Source: Acidobacteriota bacterium
GTDB taxonomy: Bacteria; Acidobacteriota; Thermoanaerobaculia; Multivoradales; JBCCEF01
Direction of reading: 5' to 3'
DNA: 64,000 bases
NCBI GenBank assembly: GCA_039028635.1
Contig: JBCCHV010000005.1
Coordinates: forward strand, 76,118-140,117
How positions within the stretch are numbered: position 1 is the first letter of the stretch; every line of letters begins with the position of its first letter. Below are positions 28,219-38,900 of the stretch, piece by piece. The translations under genes were made by a program, and so were the position numbers. Below the pieces are notes generated by a model. It was not told the DNA's origin. It ran no database searches and worked only from the letters and a program-made list of their open reading frames with translations.

Positions 28219-29532
28219 ATGCCCTTCGCCCGCCTCGACCGCGCCGCCGTGGCGCGCACCGTTTCGCAACTCGTCTCGCAACCGGACGATCTCGCCGACG
28301 CCTACTTCGAGCGGCGCGAAGAAATCGAGCTGCCGGCAGAGGGCGACAGTCCGGGCATTCGGACCCGCCGCGAGGAGGGTTTCGCCCTTCGCCTGACCCG
28401 TGACCGCCAGACCTGGGTGGCCAGCCGCGACGGTTTTCAACCGCAGTCCTTCGCCGAAGCCTTGCGCCAGGTGGCGCGGGTTTTTCCGTCGGCGGCATAT
28501 CCCGAGCCGCTGCTCGACGTCGCCGCCTGGAGCGGAGCGCCCCAGGCGACCGAGCTGGCGGGATTCGCCAGCGCCCTGCATCGCGGCGTGCGGGCTCGCC
28601 ACGTCGCCTTTCCGATGCAGGTCACCCTGCGCCGCCACCGCCGTTGGCTGCAGGTGGTGTCGGGGATGCTGGTGCCGGAGAGCGAAACGGAGAGCTTCTA
28701 CAGCTGCACCGTCGAGCTCACCTGGGGTCGCTGCGGCGCTCTGCTGGCAGACCTCGGGGGGACCGCCGCCGAAGATCTCGTAGAGCGCCTGGTGGAGCGC
28801 TTCCGCAGTCGTCAAGCGAGTCCTCCGGAGGCCTTCCGAGGAGTCGTCATCCTCGCCCCGGCGGCCACCGCGGTGCTGCTCCACGAAGCCGTCGCGCACT
28901 CCCTCGAAGCCGACCTGCTGGCCCTCACGGGCCGTCCCGAGGGGGCCATCGGAGTGCGCCTCGGCGGACCGGACCTCTCGGTCCTCGACGATCCGACCTC
29001 GGCACCGACGAGCGTCCGGCGGCGAACCGACGACGAAGGTCAAGAGGTGCGCCGGCGATGGTTGCTGCGCGCCGGCGTGGTGCAGCAGCCGCTCGCCGAC
29101 GGCGCCTGGGCCGCCGGCTCGGACCTGTTGCTACCGGGAGCCGCCCGTCGCGGTAGCCGTCACGACCCTCCCGACCCGCGATCCACCCACCTCGAGCTGC
29201 TCGCCGGAGAGGCCAGCTTTGAAGACCTGCTGTCGCAGGCCGAGGGTGGCTTGCTGATTCAGGAGGCGAGTCGCGGCCACTTCGATCCGCTGACCGGCGA
29301 CTTCGAGCTCGCCTTCCCGGCGGCGCGCCGGATTCGCGGCGGCGTCGCCGGCGAGGCGGTCGGTGCCGGACGCCTCTCGGGTCGCGTCGCCGAGCTCTTC
29401 GATGGCCTCACCGCCATCGGTCGCGAGCGCCGCGCCGCCGGCGCCGGATGGTGTGCCAAAGGTGGCCGCAAGCTGCCGGTGTGGGCAACCTGCCCGGCAG
29501 TCCGCCTCGAGGGCCTCGAGGTGCGTCCGTGA
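28219..29532 (+). CDS. TldD-like metalloprotease subunit
   Basis: 437 residues. The metal-binding HExxxH motif is seen as LLHEAVAHSLEAD, matching the TldD family's HEAxGHxxE block. The C-terminal Cys region appears as AGWCAKGGRKLPVWATCPAVRLEGLEV, like CGKxGQ..PVG..P of TldD. The first 100 residues are weakly conserved. TldD with TldE forms a heterodimer that cleaves small unfolded peptides, such as antibiotic leader peptides. The partner starts 13 bases downstream, so the pair is retained although divergent. Confidence 0.8.
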   Translation: MPFARLDRAAVARTVSQLVSQPDDLADAYFERREEIELPAEGDSPGIRTRREEGFALRLTRDRQTWVASRDGFQPQSFAEALRQVARVFPSAAYPEPLLDVAAWSGAPQATELAGFASALHRGVRARHVAFPMQVTLRRHRRWLQVVSGMLVPESETESFYSCTVELTWGRCGALLADLGGTAAEDLVERLVERFRSRQASPPEAFRGVVILAPAATAVLLHEAVAHSLEADLLALTGRPEGAIGVRLGGPDLSVLDDPTSAPTSVRRRTDDEGQEVRRRWLLRAGVVQQPLADGAWAAGSDLLLPGAARRGSRHDPPDPRSTHLELLAGEASFEDLLSQAEGGLLIQEASRGHFDPLTGDFELAFPAARRIRGGVAGEAVGAGRLSGRVAELFDGLTAIGRERRAAGAGWCAKGGRKLPVWATCPAVRLEGLEVRP

Positions 29533-29545
29533 GAGGGTTGTGGCC

Positions 29546-30868
29546 GTGAAGGAAGACCTCGCCCGCACCCTCGACCACCTCGTCGGCGAGGGATTCGCCG
29601 AGGTCGAGGTCTACGCTCGACGCGGCCGCTCGCGCCGTCTCGAGATCGGCCTCGCCCAGCGCGGCGCCAGCTTCCACCAAGAGCAGGGCTGGGCGGTGCG
29701 CGCCGGCGGCGACCGCTCTTCCCTCTTCGCCAGCGGCACCGGCCCTCCGCCCACCGTCGGCCCGTGGCCGGAAGCCGATGGCTGGGCTCTGCGCCTGCCG
29801 GATCCCGCCTCCACGGACGACGCCTGGAGTGAGCCGGCGGATCTCGACGCCCCCTTGATCGGCGAAACCGAGGGCCTGCGCTGGCTGAGCCGACTCGAAC
29901 AAGGCCTGCATCAGGAGCTACCGACGGCGAAGCTGGTGAGGGCGGTGCTGGAAGACGGCTCCAGTGAAAGCCGAATCAACAGCACGCGCGGAATCGCGAC
30001 CGCCTATCGCCGGCGGCTGGCGGCGCTCCGCCTCGAGGCAGTCCTCGAAGCCGAAGGCCGATTGGCGGCGGCCACCCTCTACGTCGCCGAGCGCGAGGCT
30101 CGCAAGCTCGACGGCGCCGCCCTCGGACGACGCCTCGCCGATCGCCTGACGGTGGGGGCCACCGGCCGACCGGTGGAGCGCGACCGGGGCGAGCTGCTGC
30201 TGGCGCCGGAAGTCGCGACCGCCCTGCTCCACGGCCTGCTGCCGCTGTTGGTCGGACCGCGGGCCGGAGCCCGTCTGGCAGGCATGCGCGATGGCCGTGG
30301 CCGCATCGCCAGCGATGCCTTGACGGTGGTCGACGACGGCCGCTGGCCCGGCGGACTGTGCGCCGCAGCGGTCGATGGCGAGGGCCTTCCCACCCGTCGC
30401 ATCCCGCTGATCGCGCAAGGCCATTTCGGTCAACCGCTGCTCGCCTGGCACCAACAGCAGGACGGCGAGGGCCAAGCCAGCGGCTGCTCTCGACGCGCCA
30501 GTTGGCGCGACCTTCCGATCCCCGGACCGACCCACCTCGCCATCCTGCCGGATCCCGCGGTGGCGGTGTCCAGCCTGCTGGCGGACATCGCCCGGGGCTA
30601 CTACTTCATCGATGCCTCCGGCCCCGCCCGCTTGAGCCCCGACGGCAGCCGCTTCGCCCTGCCCGCCGCCGGCTTCCTTCTGCAGAGTGGCAAGGCGACG
30701 GCGCCGGTGCGCGGCGCCGTCATCACCGGCACCATCAGCGCCCTGCTGCGTGGCGTCCAGGCCGTCGCCCGTGATCTGACCTTTCTGCCCCTCGATGGCA
30801 TGATCGGATCTCCCACCTTGCTGCTCAGCGGCCTCGAAGTCCACGCCGACGACGGCCGCGGGCCGTAG
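29546..30868 (+). CDS. TldE/PmbA-like subunit, partner of the upstream TldD
   Basis: 440 residues from the GTG at 29546, which has GAGAGGG nine bases upstream (a GTG at 29540 is also in frame). It lacks the HExxxH, as TldE does. The C-terminal region YYFIDASGPARLSPDGSRFALPAAGFLLQSGKATAPVRGAVITGTISALLRGVQAVARDL corresponds to the TldE hallmark. The N-terminal FAEVEVYARRGRSRRLEIGLAQRG is typical of both subunits. The function is inferred from pairing with TldD. Large N-terminal open extensions (from 29363) are overlap with TldD and rejected. Confidence 0.78.
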   Translation: MKEDLARTLDHLVGEGFAEVEVYARRGRSRRLEIGLAQRGASFHQEQGWAVRAGGDRSSLFASGTGPPPTVGPWPEADGWALRLPDPASTDDAWSEPADLDAPLIGETEGLRWLSRLEQGLHQELPTAKLVRAVLEDGSSESRINSTRGIATAYRRRLAALRLEAVLEAEGRLAAATLYVAEREARKLDGAALGRRLADRLTVGATGRPVERDRGELLLAPEVATALLHGLLPLLVGPRAGARLAGMRDGRGRIASDALTVVDDGRWPGGLCAAAVDGEGLPTRRIPLIAQGHFGQPLLAWHQQQDGEGQASGCSRRASWRDLPIPGPTHLAILPDPAVAVSSLLADIARGYYFIDASGPARLSPDGSRFALPAAGFLLQSGKATAPVRGAVITGTISALLRGVQAVARDLTFLPLDGMIGSPTLLLSGLEVHADDGRGP

Positions 30869-30937
30869 CATCTCGGCGCCGGCCGTGGTAAGAAACGGCG
30901 TCGAAACCGGGGCCTGTCGCCCCCGCGAGGTAACCAA

Positions 30938-32008
<1,071 letters not shown>

Positions 32009-32027
32009 GGGCGGCTGGCGAAGCCTC

Positions 32028-33050
32028 TTATCCCTGCCGATCCTCAGGGATGATCGTCGTTTCGAGGCGACCGGTACTGAAGATCCCCGGCTGGGTCGGC
32101 CGATTGCCGCGCGGCTGGACCGTCCGCGGCGGCACCGTAGGCCGCTCGCCGGGCTGCGTTGGCTGCAGCGCCACGCCGCCGGGAACCAGAGGATTCGGGC
32201 GCGTGCGGGTGCCGCCGCCACCGACCCGACTCTTGGGCTGCGGACGATCGGCCTGACCGCGCGAGTTCCAGGTTCGCACCCGGTTCGAGGACGGCGAACG
32301 GCGATTGCCGAAACGGCTGTTGCTGCGGGCGCCCGAGGCCGCCTGATTGAGGGCTCGGTCGTCGAGATCGTCGGGCGCCAGAACCCGCCCCTCGACGGCC
32401 TCTTCCTCACTCCCCTCGCCGTCGTCCTCGTGGTCGACCTTGCCATCACCCTCGTAGCGCAACGGCATGTCGACCAGCAGGCGGCGAATGCGCAGCGGCT
32501 CGTCGTAGACCTGCGGCGCCAGAGGTCGCGACGCAGCGGCCTTGCGACCGGCGATCATCGATCGCTCGACGAGGTGATTCTCGATCACCTGCGGGTTGTA
32601 GTCCGCCAGGAAGAGACGTGAATCGAGGGAGTAGGCCCGGCCGTACCACTCGACGGCGTTCTCGTCCTGCTCCCAGGACTCGTAGATGGAGCCGATCTGG
32701 TAGGCCCCCCAGGCGTTGTCCGGAACCAACTCGACCAGGGTTCGATACTCGGCGAGGGCCTCCTTGAGGAGGCCTCGGCGCTGCAGCAACAGCCCCAGAT
32801 TGAAGCGCGCCGACGGCGAGTCCGGAGCGACCTCGAGAGCCTGACGGTAGGTCTCCTCCGCCTCCTGGGTACGATCCGCCAGCAGCAGGAGGTTGGCGAG
32901 ATCGTTGAGGGCCGAGGGATCGCCGGGGCGTTCGTCGACGAGGTTGCGCTGGGCGTCGATGGCCTTGTCGAGATTCGGCGCAACGGCGAAGGCCAGCGCC
33001 GCCAGCGCGCACAGAGCGACGGCGAAGGCCCGGATGATGATCTGGTTCAA
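32028..33050 (-). CDS. TPR-repeat exported protein with a long disordered C-terminus
   Basis: The start is a TTG at 33050 with GAAGGAG six bases upstream, giving about 340 residues. The N-terminal hydrophobic segment (IIIRAFAVALCALAALAFAVAP) is a signal or anchor. Three to four TPRs follow (DPSALNDLANLLLLADRTQEAEETYRQALEVAPDSPSARFNLGLLLQRRGLLKEALAEYRTLVELVPDNAWGAYQIGSIYE). The last ~150 residues are Arg/Pro/Asp-rich and probably disordered. It lies 19 bases after the next gene's start region and is likely co-transcribed with it. Confidence 0.75.
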   Translation of the reverse strand: MNQIIIRAFAVALCALAALAFAVAPNLDKAIDAQRNLVDERPGDPSALNDLANLLLLADRTQEAEETYRQALEVAPDSPSARFNLGLLLQRRGLLKEALAEYRTLVELVPDNAWGAYQIGSIYESWEQDENAVEWYGRAYSLDSRLFLADYNPQVIENHLVERSMIAGRKAAASRPLAPQVYDEPLRIRRLLVDMPLRYEGDGKVDHEDDGEGSEEEAVEGRVLAPDDLDDRALNQAASGARSNSRFGNRRSPSSNRVRTWNSRGQADRPQPKSRVGGGGTRTRPNPLVPGGVALQPTQPGERPTVPPRTVQPRGNRPTQPGIFSTGRLETTIIPEDRQG

Positions 33051-33069
33051 GGGTTTCTCCTTCGGGCTC

Positions 33070-33594
33070 TCAAGCCGACACCGGCTTGGCCTTGAGCTTG
33101 GTATGGCCGTTCTCCGAGCTGAGACGGAACTGGACGTTCTGGCAACCGGTCTTCTTGCGAATCGCGTCGCGCTGGCGTTCGAGGTAGCTGCGAAAGGTGT
33201 CGAGATCGAAGCGCGGGTCCTTACCCTGCCGGTGCAAGCCGCGGTACAGGGCTTCGACCGCCTGCCCTTCGACCCGCTCTCCGAAGACCACGCCGCGATC
33301 GACATCGACCGTCGCGCCCTTCGGGCGTATCTTTCGACCGCCCATCTCGAGATCCCGAACCCGCCGATTGAAGAGCTCGCTGTAGCTGTTGAAGCGAGCC
33401 TCCGCCTGGGCGACCATGAAGTTCTCGGCAACGCCCTTGCCGGGCGCCTGTCGCACGTGCCGCAGCTCCGCTTGGATGCGCTGGCGGATCTCGTCCGGCG
33501 GCGTCACTCGCTGGCCGCGAAAGAAGCGCTCGAACTCGATCTGAAACTCACGCAGATCGGCATTGATGCGTTCGAGACGTCCCTCGATGCTCAC
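33070..33594 (-). CDS. Uncharacterised helical protein, similar in type to MXAN_5187-like proteins
   Basis: 174 residues: MSIEGRLERINADLREFQIEFERFFRGQRVTPPDEIRQRIQAELRHVRQAP, then ARFNSYSELFNRRVRDLEMGGRKIRP, FGERVEGQAVEALYRGLHRQGK, and FRSYLERQRDAIRKKTGCQNVQFRLS. It is Arg-rich and mostly helical. The pattern recalls the MXAN_5187 C-terminal domain family found in Myxococcota and Acidobacteriota, but I am not certain. It lies directly upstream of the TPR gene and divergent from the NtrC-type activator. Cytoplasmic, function unknown. Confidence 0.65.
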   Translation of the reverse strand: MSIEGRLERINADLREFQIEFERFFRGQRVTPPDEIRQRIQAELRHVRQAPGKGVAENFMVAQAEARFNSYSELFNRRVRDLEMGGRKIRPKGATVDVDRGVVFGERVEGQAVEALYRGLHRQGKDPRFDLDTFRSYLERQRDAIRKKTGCQNVQFRLSSENGHTKLKAKPVSA

Positions 33595-33701
33595 GTTGGC
33601 GGCCGGTAGAATGAAATCGTGTCGATCATCGCTTCGCAGCCGCCCCCGGCTGGCGAGGGCGGATTCACGGATTATACGAACCCCGAAGGCGCCCCATCCA
33701 A

Positions 33702-35000
33702 ATGAGCCATCACATCCTGCTGGTGGAAGATCGGGCGTCCCTGCGTCGCATGCTGGCGCAGGCCCTGAGCCGAGAAGGATACCGCGTCACGGAGGCGGAC
33801 GACGGCCTCGCCGGCCTCGACCTGCTAGGCCGAGAGACCTTCGATCTGGTGCTTTCGGACCTCCGCCTACCGGGAGCCGATGGGCAAGAGGTTCTGTCCG
33901 CGGCGCGGCGCCTGCAACCGCGCGCACCGGTCATCCTGCTCACCGGCTACGGCACCGTCGGCACCGCCGTCCGCGCCATGAAGCAAGGCGCCTTCGATTT
34001 TCTCGAGAAGCCGGTCGAGATCGACGACCTGTTCGCGCTGATCGCCAGCGCCCTCGGCGAACCGGACGGCGGACCGATCTGCCTGGCGCCCCCGGGAGCG
34101 CCGGCGATCATCGGCTCTCACCCCAGCCTACGGCGCGCCGCCCGCCTCCTCGAGCGCGTCGCCACTACCGACAGCACCGTCCTGTTGACCGGCGAGAGCG
34201 GCACCGGAAAGGAGCTCTTCGCCCGCGCCCTCCACGCCCTCTCGCCGCGCCGCCGGGGCCCCTTCGGAGCGGTCAACTGTGCCGCCATCCCGGAGGCGTT
34301 GATGGAAAACGAGCTCTTCGGTCACGAGAAAGGCGCCTTCACCGGGGCCGACCGGCGTCAGGCCGGCCGCTTCGAATCCGCCGCCGGCGGTACTCTGCTT
34401 CTCGATGAGGTCGGGGAGCTCGGGCCGGCGGTGCAGGGCAAGGTGTTGCGGGTTCTCGAAGAGAAGACCTTCGAGCGGGTCGGAGGGCAGCGCACCCTGG
34501 CGGCCGACGTGCGCCTGGTGGCGGCCACCAACCGCAACCTCGAAGAGATGGTCGCGGACGGCAGCTTCCGTTCGGACCTCTACTTTCGCCTCGCCGTCTT
34601 CCCGATCGAGCTGCCACCGCTACGCGAGCGGCCGACGGACATTCCCGATCTCGCCCGACACCTCGCCCGCGGAATTGCCGAGCGCATCGGCCGGCCACCC
34701 CTCCACCTGACGGACAATGCCCTCGAGCAGCTCTCCGGCCGCTCCTGGCCCGGCAATGTGCGGGAGCTGTCGAATGTCTTGGAGCGCGCCCTGATTCTGG
34801 CCGAGGGGGATCATCTGAGCGCTGCCGATCTCGCCGATGCGGGCGCCGAGAGGGACCTGCGGGAGCTCACCCGCCAGGCCTTGATCGCCACCGCAGGGGA
34901 CAAACAGCGCGCCGCGGCAGACCTCGGCATCAGCCTGCGCACCCTGCAGCGCCGGATTCGGGAGCTCGACCTCGAGGGAGTCCCGAAGTACCGCCGCTAG
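33702..35000 (+). CDS. NtrC-type sigma-54-dependent response regulator (PilR-like candidate)
   Basis: 432 residues. The receiver domain has Asp53 (LVLSDLRLPG) and Lys in FLEKPVE. The AAA+ domain has Walker A GESGTGKE (about 164-171), Walker B LLLDEVGEL, the GAFTGA loop that contacts sigma-54 (about 211-216), and NRNLEEMV. A Fis-type helix-turn-helix is at the end (KQRAAADLGISLRTLQRRIRELDLEG). It activates sigma-54 promoters when phosphorylated. Its stop TAG lies in repeat copy 3. Sigma-54-like promoters stand upstream of both pseudopilin genes, and a PilS-like kinase is encoded at 43019-44767, so it may be the pilus regulator. Confidence 0.93.
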   Translation: MSHHILLVEDRASLRRMLAQALSREGYRVTEADDGLAGLDLLGRETFDLVLSDLRLPGADGQEVLSAARRLQPRAPVILLTGYGTVGTAVRAMKQGAFDFLEKPVEIDDLFALIASALGEPDGGPICLAPPGAPAIIGSHPSLRRAARLLERVATTDSTVLLTGESGTGKELFARALHALSPRRRGPFGAVNCAAIPEALMENELFGHEKGAFTGADRRQAGRFESAAGGTLLLDEVGELGPAVQGKVLRVLEEKTFERVGGQRTLAADVRLVAATNRNLEEMVADGSFRSDLYFRLAVFPIELPPLRERPTDIPDLARHLARGIAERIGRPPLHLTDNALEQLSGRSWPGNVRELSNVLERALILAEGDHLSAADLADAGAERDLRELTRQALIATAGDKQRAAADLGISLRTLQRRIRELDLEGVPKYRR

Positions 35001-35225
35001 CAGGTTGCTGAAAAACTCGTCGGCAACCTGCGACCGGGCCCGAGAGGGCCGGCGGCGAAGCCGTGAGACGGGGTGAGCCCCTACGCGGGCCGCCGAAAAT
35101 CGCACTTTTTTTGGGCCGGGCCGCGCAGGCGAGGGGGCGCTCAGCCCCCTCGCCGGGCGCCCCTGAAACAAACAGCTAGCAGCGTTGGAAAAGTCGCGAA
35201 GCGAACTTTTTCAGCAGCCTGCTAG
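34997..35225 (+). repeat. Structured dispersed repeat, copy 3 (229 bp, CTAG at both ends)
   Basis: It begins CTAGCAGGTTGCTGAAAAA and ends TTTTTCAGCAGCCTGCTAG. The central part is longer than in copies 1 and 2, with extra GC-rich palindromic segments around 35078-35165. The left CTAG (34997-35000) gives the TAG stop of the plus-strand regulator. The right CTAG (35222-35225) gives the TAG stop of the minus-strand FxLYD-like gene. Removing the element and one CTAG leaves two convergent genes sharing one CTAG as both stops, as if the element duplicated a 4-bp CTAG target. Confidence 0.9.
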
Positions 35226-35971
35226 CGTGAGTCGCCGGTGGGGGCTGGCGGCGTCAGGTCCTGCTCCGAGAAGCGCTTGCTCTTGACCACGAACTTGGCG
35301 CCGACGATGCCGTAGACGCCGCGGAAGAGGGCCTCGAAGCGAGCCACTCGGCCCGGCGCCACGGGCCGCGACGGCACCGTCGCCGGCACTCGGCCGAGCA
35401 GAGTGCCCTCGGTGTCGTAAGCCAGCACCTCGATGGAGAGCTGGGTCGCGATCACCGAGCCATTGTTGGAGACGGTGCCGCGCACCACCGTGCCATCGCG
35501 ATCCTGGGGCGTTTCGATATCCCAGTCGCTGACCTCGACATCACCGTCGGTGGTGCCCTCGACGGCCTTCGCCGAATCGTCCCCGTCGGCGGTCTCGTCG
35601 GACTCCACCGGACGGGCGCGCGGAATGTCGTCGTCGGTCAACACCAGCACCGCCTTGCGCTTCGGCTTCGGGGCCGGCGGCGGAGCGCTGCGAGCTTCCT
35701 TCGCCGCCTCCGTCGCCGCCTTGCTGGCCTCGAGATCGACCTCCGACAAGCGCATCGAGGACAATGCTCCGGTGGGCAGCTCAAAGACCACCAGGCGGCC
35801 CTTGACCTCCCACTCACCGCGAGTCTCGATGCGTGTTCCATCGTTCAGGACCAGCAGGTCGCCAGCCACCGGCAAAGCGATGGCGGCCAGCGCCAAGATG
35901 GTCACCGACAGCGCCAGCCAGCGGCGCCCGATGGCTCGCACGGCTGCAGGCCGATTCTCGAGTTGGCTCAT
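35222..35971 (-). CDS. Exported FxLYD-type domain protein at the end of the pilus operon
   Basis: The ATG at 35971 starts 4 bases after the PilY1 stop and gives 249 residues. The N-terminal segment (WLALSVTILALAAIALPVAG) is a signal anchor. Next is LLVLNDGTRIETRGEWEVKGRLVVFELPTGALSSMRLSEVDLEAS, an SH3-like strand region. A Lys/Ala-rich and acidic linker precedes the C-terminal FxLYD-like domain (VVRGTVSNNGSVIATQLSIEVLAYDTEGTLLGRVPATV). FxLYD domains are extracytoplasmic interaction modules. Position suggests a pilus-linked role. Its TAG stop is in repeat copy 3. Confidence 0.72.
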   Translation of the reverse strand: MSQLENRPAAVRAIGRRWLALSVTILALAAIALPVAGDLLVLNDGTRIETRGEWEVKGRLVVFELPTGALSSMRLSEVDLEASKAATEAAKEARSAPPPAPKPKRKAVLVLTDDDIPRARPVESDETADGDDSAKAVEGTTDGDVEVSDWDIETPQDRDGTVVRGTVSNNGSVIATQLSIEVLAYDTEGTLLGRVPATVPSRPVAPGRVARFEALFRGVYGIVGAKFVVKSKRFSEQDLTPPAPTGDSR

Positions 35972-35975
35972 TGCC

Positions 35976-38900
35976 CTAGAACTCCTTCCAGTTCTTCTCC
36001 ACGATGCAGATCGGTACCGGCGCAATGAACTCGACTCCGGTATCGGCACGGCGCGTCTTCACGTTGATGGTGTAGTTCGCGAACTTACAATCGTCCGGGA
36101 ACAACCCCTTCAGCGAATCCATGACCGACACCAGATCGGGCGGAATGGCCTCCTCGACGGATCCCGGCGAGGCATTGGGATCCGGGTTTTTGGTGATCCC
36201 GAGCTCCGTGTAGGCACCGGTCGGCAGATCGTCGATGATCGTATAACGACTGTTGCCGACCACCGGGTTGCCGTTGGTGGTCAAGACGGTGAAGGACCGC
36301 CCCTGACCGCGCCGGGCGCAGGTTCGGCTACCGCCGTTGATGATCTCTTCCGGCTGGAAGGTCAAGAACACCAGCAGGCCCGAGAGGCCGAAGGGTGAAG
36401 CGATCACCTTCTCGCGCGACAACAGCTCCATGTACCAGCCCGGATCGAAGGTCCCCGGTGCCGAGAGGTAGTCCGGCTCGCCGGAAGCCGGCAGCGAATC
36501 GGGATTGATCTGGCGCAGATCCGTCGAGGTCAGCGGTAGGCCCGTATCACCACGCTCGAAGGGCCGTCGGCGCGCCGGCGTCGAGGTGCTGTCGAGAATC
36601 TCGTCGAGCACCACGAAGAAGCGCGCCGTCTCGGTGCGCGGACCCCAGAGATCCTCGCGATAACCGGTCCCGAAGGCCACCGCATAGCGTCCGAGCTTGC
36701 CGACGAAGATCACCGATGGCGGGAAGAAGATCGGCCGCGGCCCGGCATCGAAGATCTGGAACGGGCTCCAGGCGACATCGGTGATGCGCTTGCCCAAGCC
36801 GGAGACGTTGACCAACTGCGGCACCGTGCGCATGTCGACCTTGTACATGTAGCCCGACGTGGTGCCGACGTAGATGGTGTCGATCAGGCCATCCTGATCG
36901 GTATCCACCGCCGCCGGCTCGCTGGGCACGGCACCGATGACCTCACGCTTGTAGATGGTCTGGCCGGTTTCGACGTCGACCATGTAGATGAAGTTGCCGC
37001 GCGCTCCGAGGTTGTCGGGGTCGATGCCGCCGCCGAAGATGGCGACGAAGCGCTCCGTGATGTCGGTACCGGTCGGACCGCAGTTCGAGCCATCACAAAC
37101 CCTGATCAAGCCCACCGTCGGCTTCGACCAGCCGTCGCCGAGATCGTCGAGACCGTTGGCGTCTTCGTCGCAAGGCTCGAGAGCATTGGTGATGGTGTTC
37201 TCGCACTGGTCCTGGAACTCCCACAGGATGCGCGGATACTGGTCGATACAACCGGTGGTCGAGCTGCTGACACAGGACTGCACATACTTGAGGGAGCCCG
37301 TCCGCGGCTGCGGAATGTTGCCGTTACCGAGCACGTCCGGCTGCGTGATGTCGAGGGCGAAGTAGCCCTTGCCGCCTTCGCGCAGCCCACCGATGGCGAC
37401 CGTACGCCAACGCTTGTCCGTCGCCGTCGGGCCGGTGAAGACGTCGGCGACCGTCACCGAGCCATCCATACCGTAGGTCTCGAGGGTCCCGTTGGCCATC
37501 TCCGTCAAGGTCGGCAGAACCCCTTCCGGGATGAAGGAGAACAGCTCACGGCCGGTACCGTTGTCGAAGTTACCGGTCACCACGCCCGTCGTGTTGTTGA
37601 AGTTGCCGTCGAAAATGCCGGCATCGAAGGCATGGAGCTGGCCATCGTTGGCGCCCACGAAGAGCACCTTGCGGCGGAACTTGTGCCGCTCGAAGAAGCA
37701 GATGTAGCCCGGATTCTCCTTGGTGTAGGGCGAGTTGATCTCGCAGGCTTCGTCGAAGCCCTGGGAGAGGAGCGCCGCCGTCGGGCGGGTCTCCGACGGA
37801 CCGTGGAAGTCAGCGAAGAGATCGTTGGCGTAGAAGCGGAAGTTGTCCGGCGCTCCCACCACCACCGGGTCCGAGTGGAAGATCTCGCCGAGCAGGTAGT
37901 TGATCATCACCGCTGGGGCATCGGGATCTTCGTAGCTCTTGGTCTCGTGAACGTAGCGCGCAACCTTGTGCAGCTCGTCGAGATTGCTGGTCGACGCGGT
38001 GCAGTCCGGGAACACCGATCCGGCGGTGCCACAACCCATCAACCCCATCAGCTCCTGCGCCCGACCATCGGTCAGAGTGTTGGGCAGGAAAGCGCGCCGC
38101 CGCGGAGCCCCGGCGTTGCTTCGGCCGGTGTAGTAAACCCGTCGCCGGCCCTCGCCATTGCCGATGTTGTACTCACGATTGTCGAGCTGGGTGGTGTCGG
38201 CACCTTGCAGCAGAAGCTGATCTCCGCCATCCCAGAGACGACAGGCACTGCGGTCGCTCGCGGTGCAGTTCTTGGTGCGATCCGGCACCTGTCGGGTTTC
38301 GGTGGTGCCGTCGGGCAGCGTGACGACCTCGTTGCGCAGCGGCAGCGGACGGAGATAGGCATCGATGCGGCCCGGCCAGACGGCGGCCCCCTCCACCGGG
38401 AAGAAGCTCGACAGGTAGATCTTGTCGGCCGAGTTGGCCTGATTCTGCGGCACCGCCGCCGACGCGAAGCTCTGCGCTTCGGCGCGGATGGCGTTGAAGA
38501 TGTTGCGGAACGCGTTCACCAGCTCGGTCTGGTTGCTGGGGAAAAAGGCCTGGTTGGTGGCCGTCGGGTCGACGGTGCGGGCGTCGGTCTGGCCCTCGAT
38601 GGCCATGTTGTTGAGGATAGTGGTGTTGTTGACCGCGTAGCCGACCACCCAGGTCTTGACGTCGTTGTCGTCATAGACCTCCTTGACCGCCAGCGGCGGC
38701 TGGGTCTCGCGCGGGTTGGGATCGTCGGCGGGCCCATCGCCATTGGCCGGCAGACAGGTGTCCTCACCATCCGTCAGAATGATCAGGTAGACCTTCTTGC
38801 AGCCAAATCGGGGATCGTTCTTCTTCGCTTCGACGATCCAATCCTTGATGTGAGCGTTGAAGTTCCGTACCGAGGCGGCCAGCGGCGTCGCACCGCGGCC

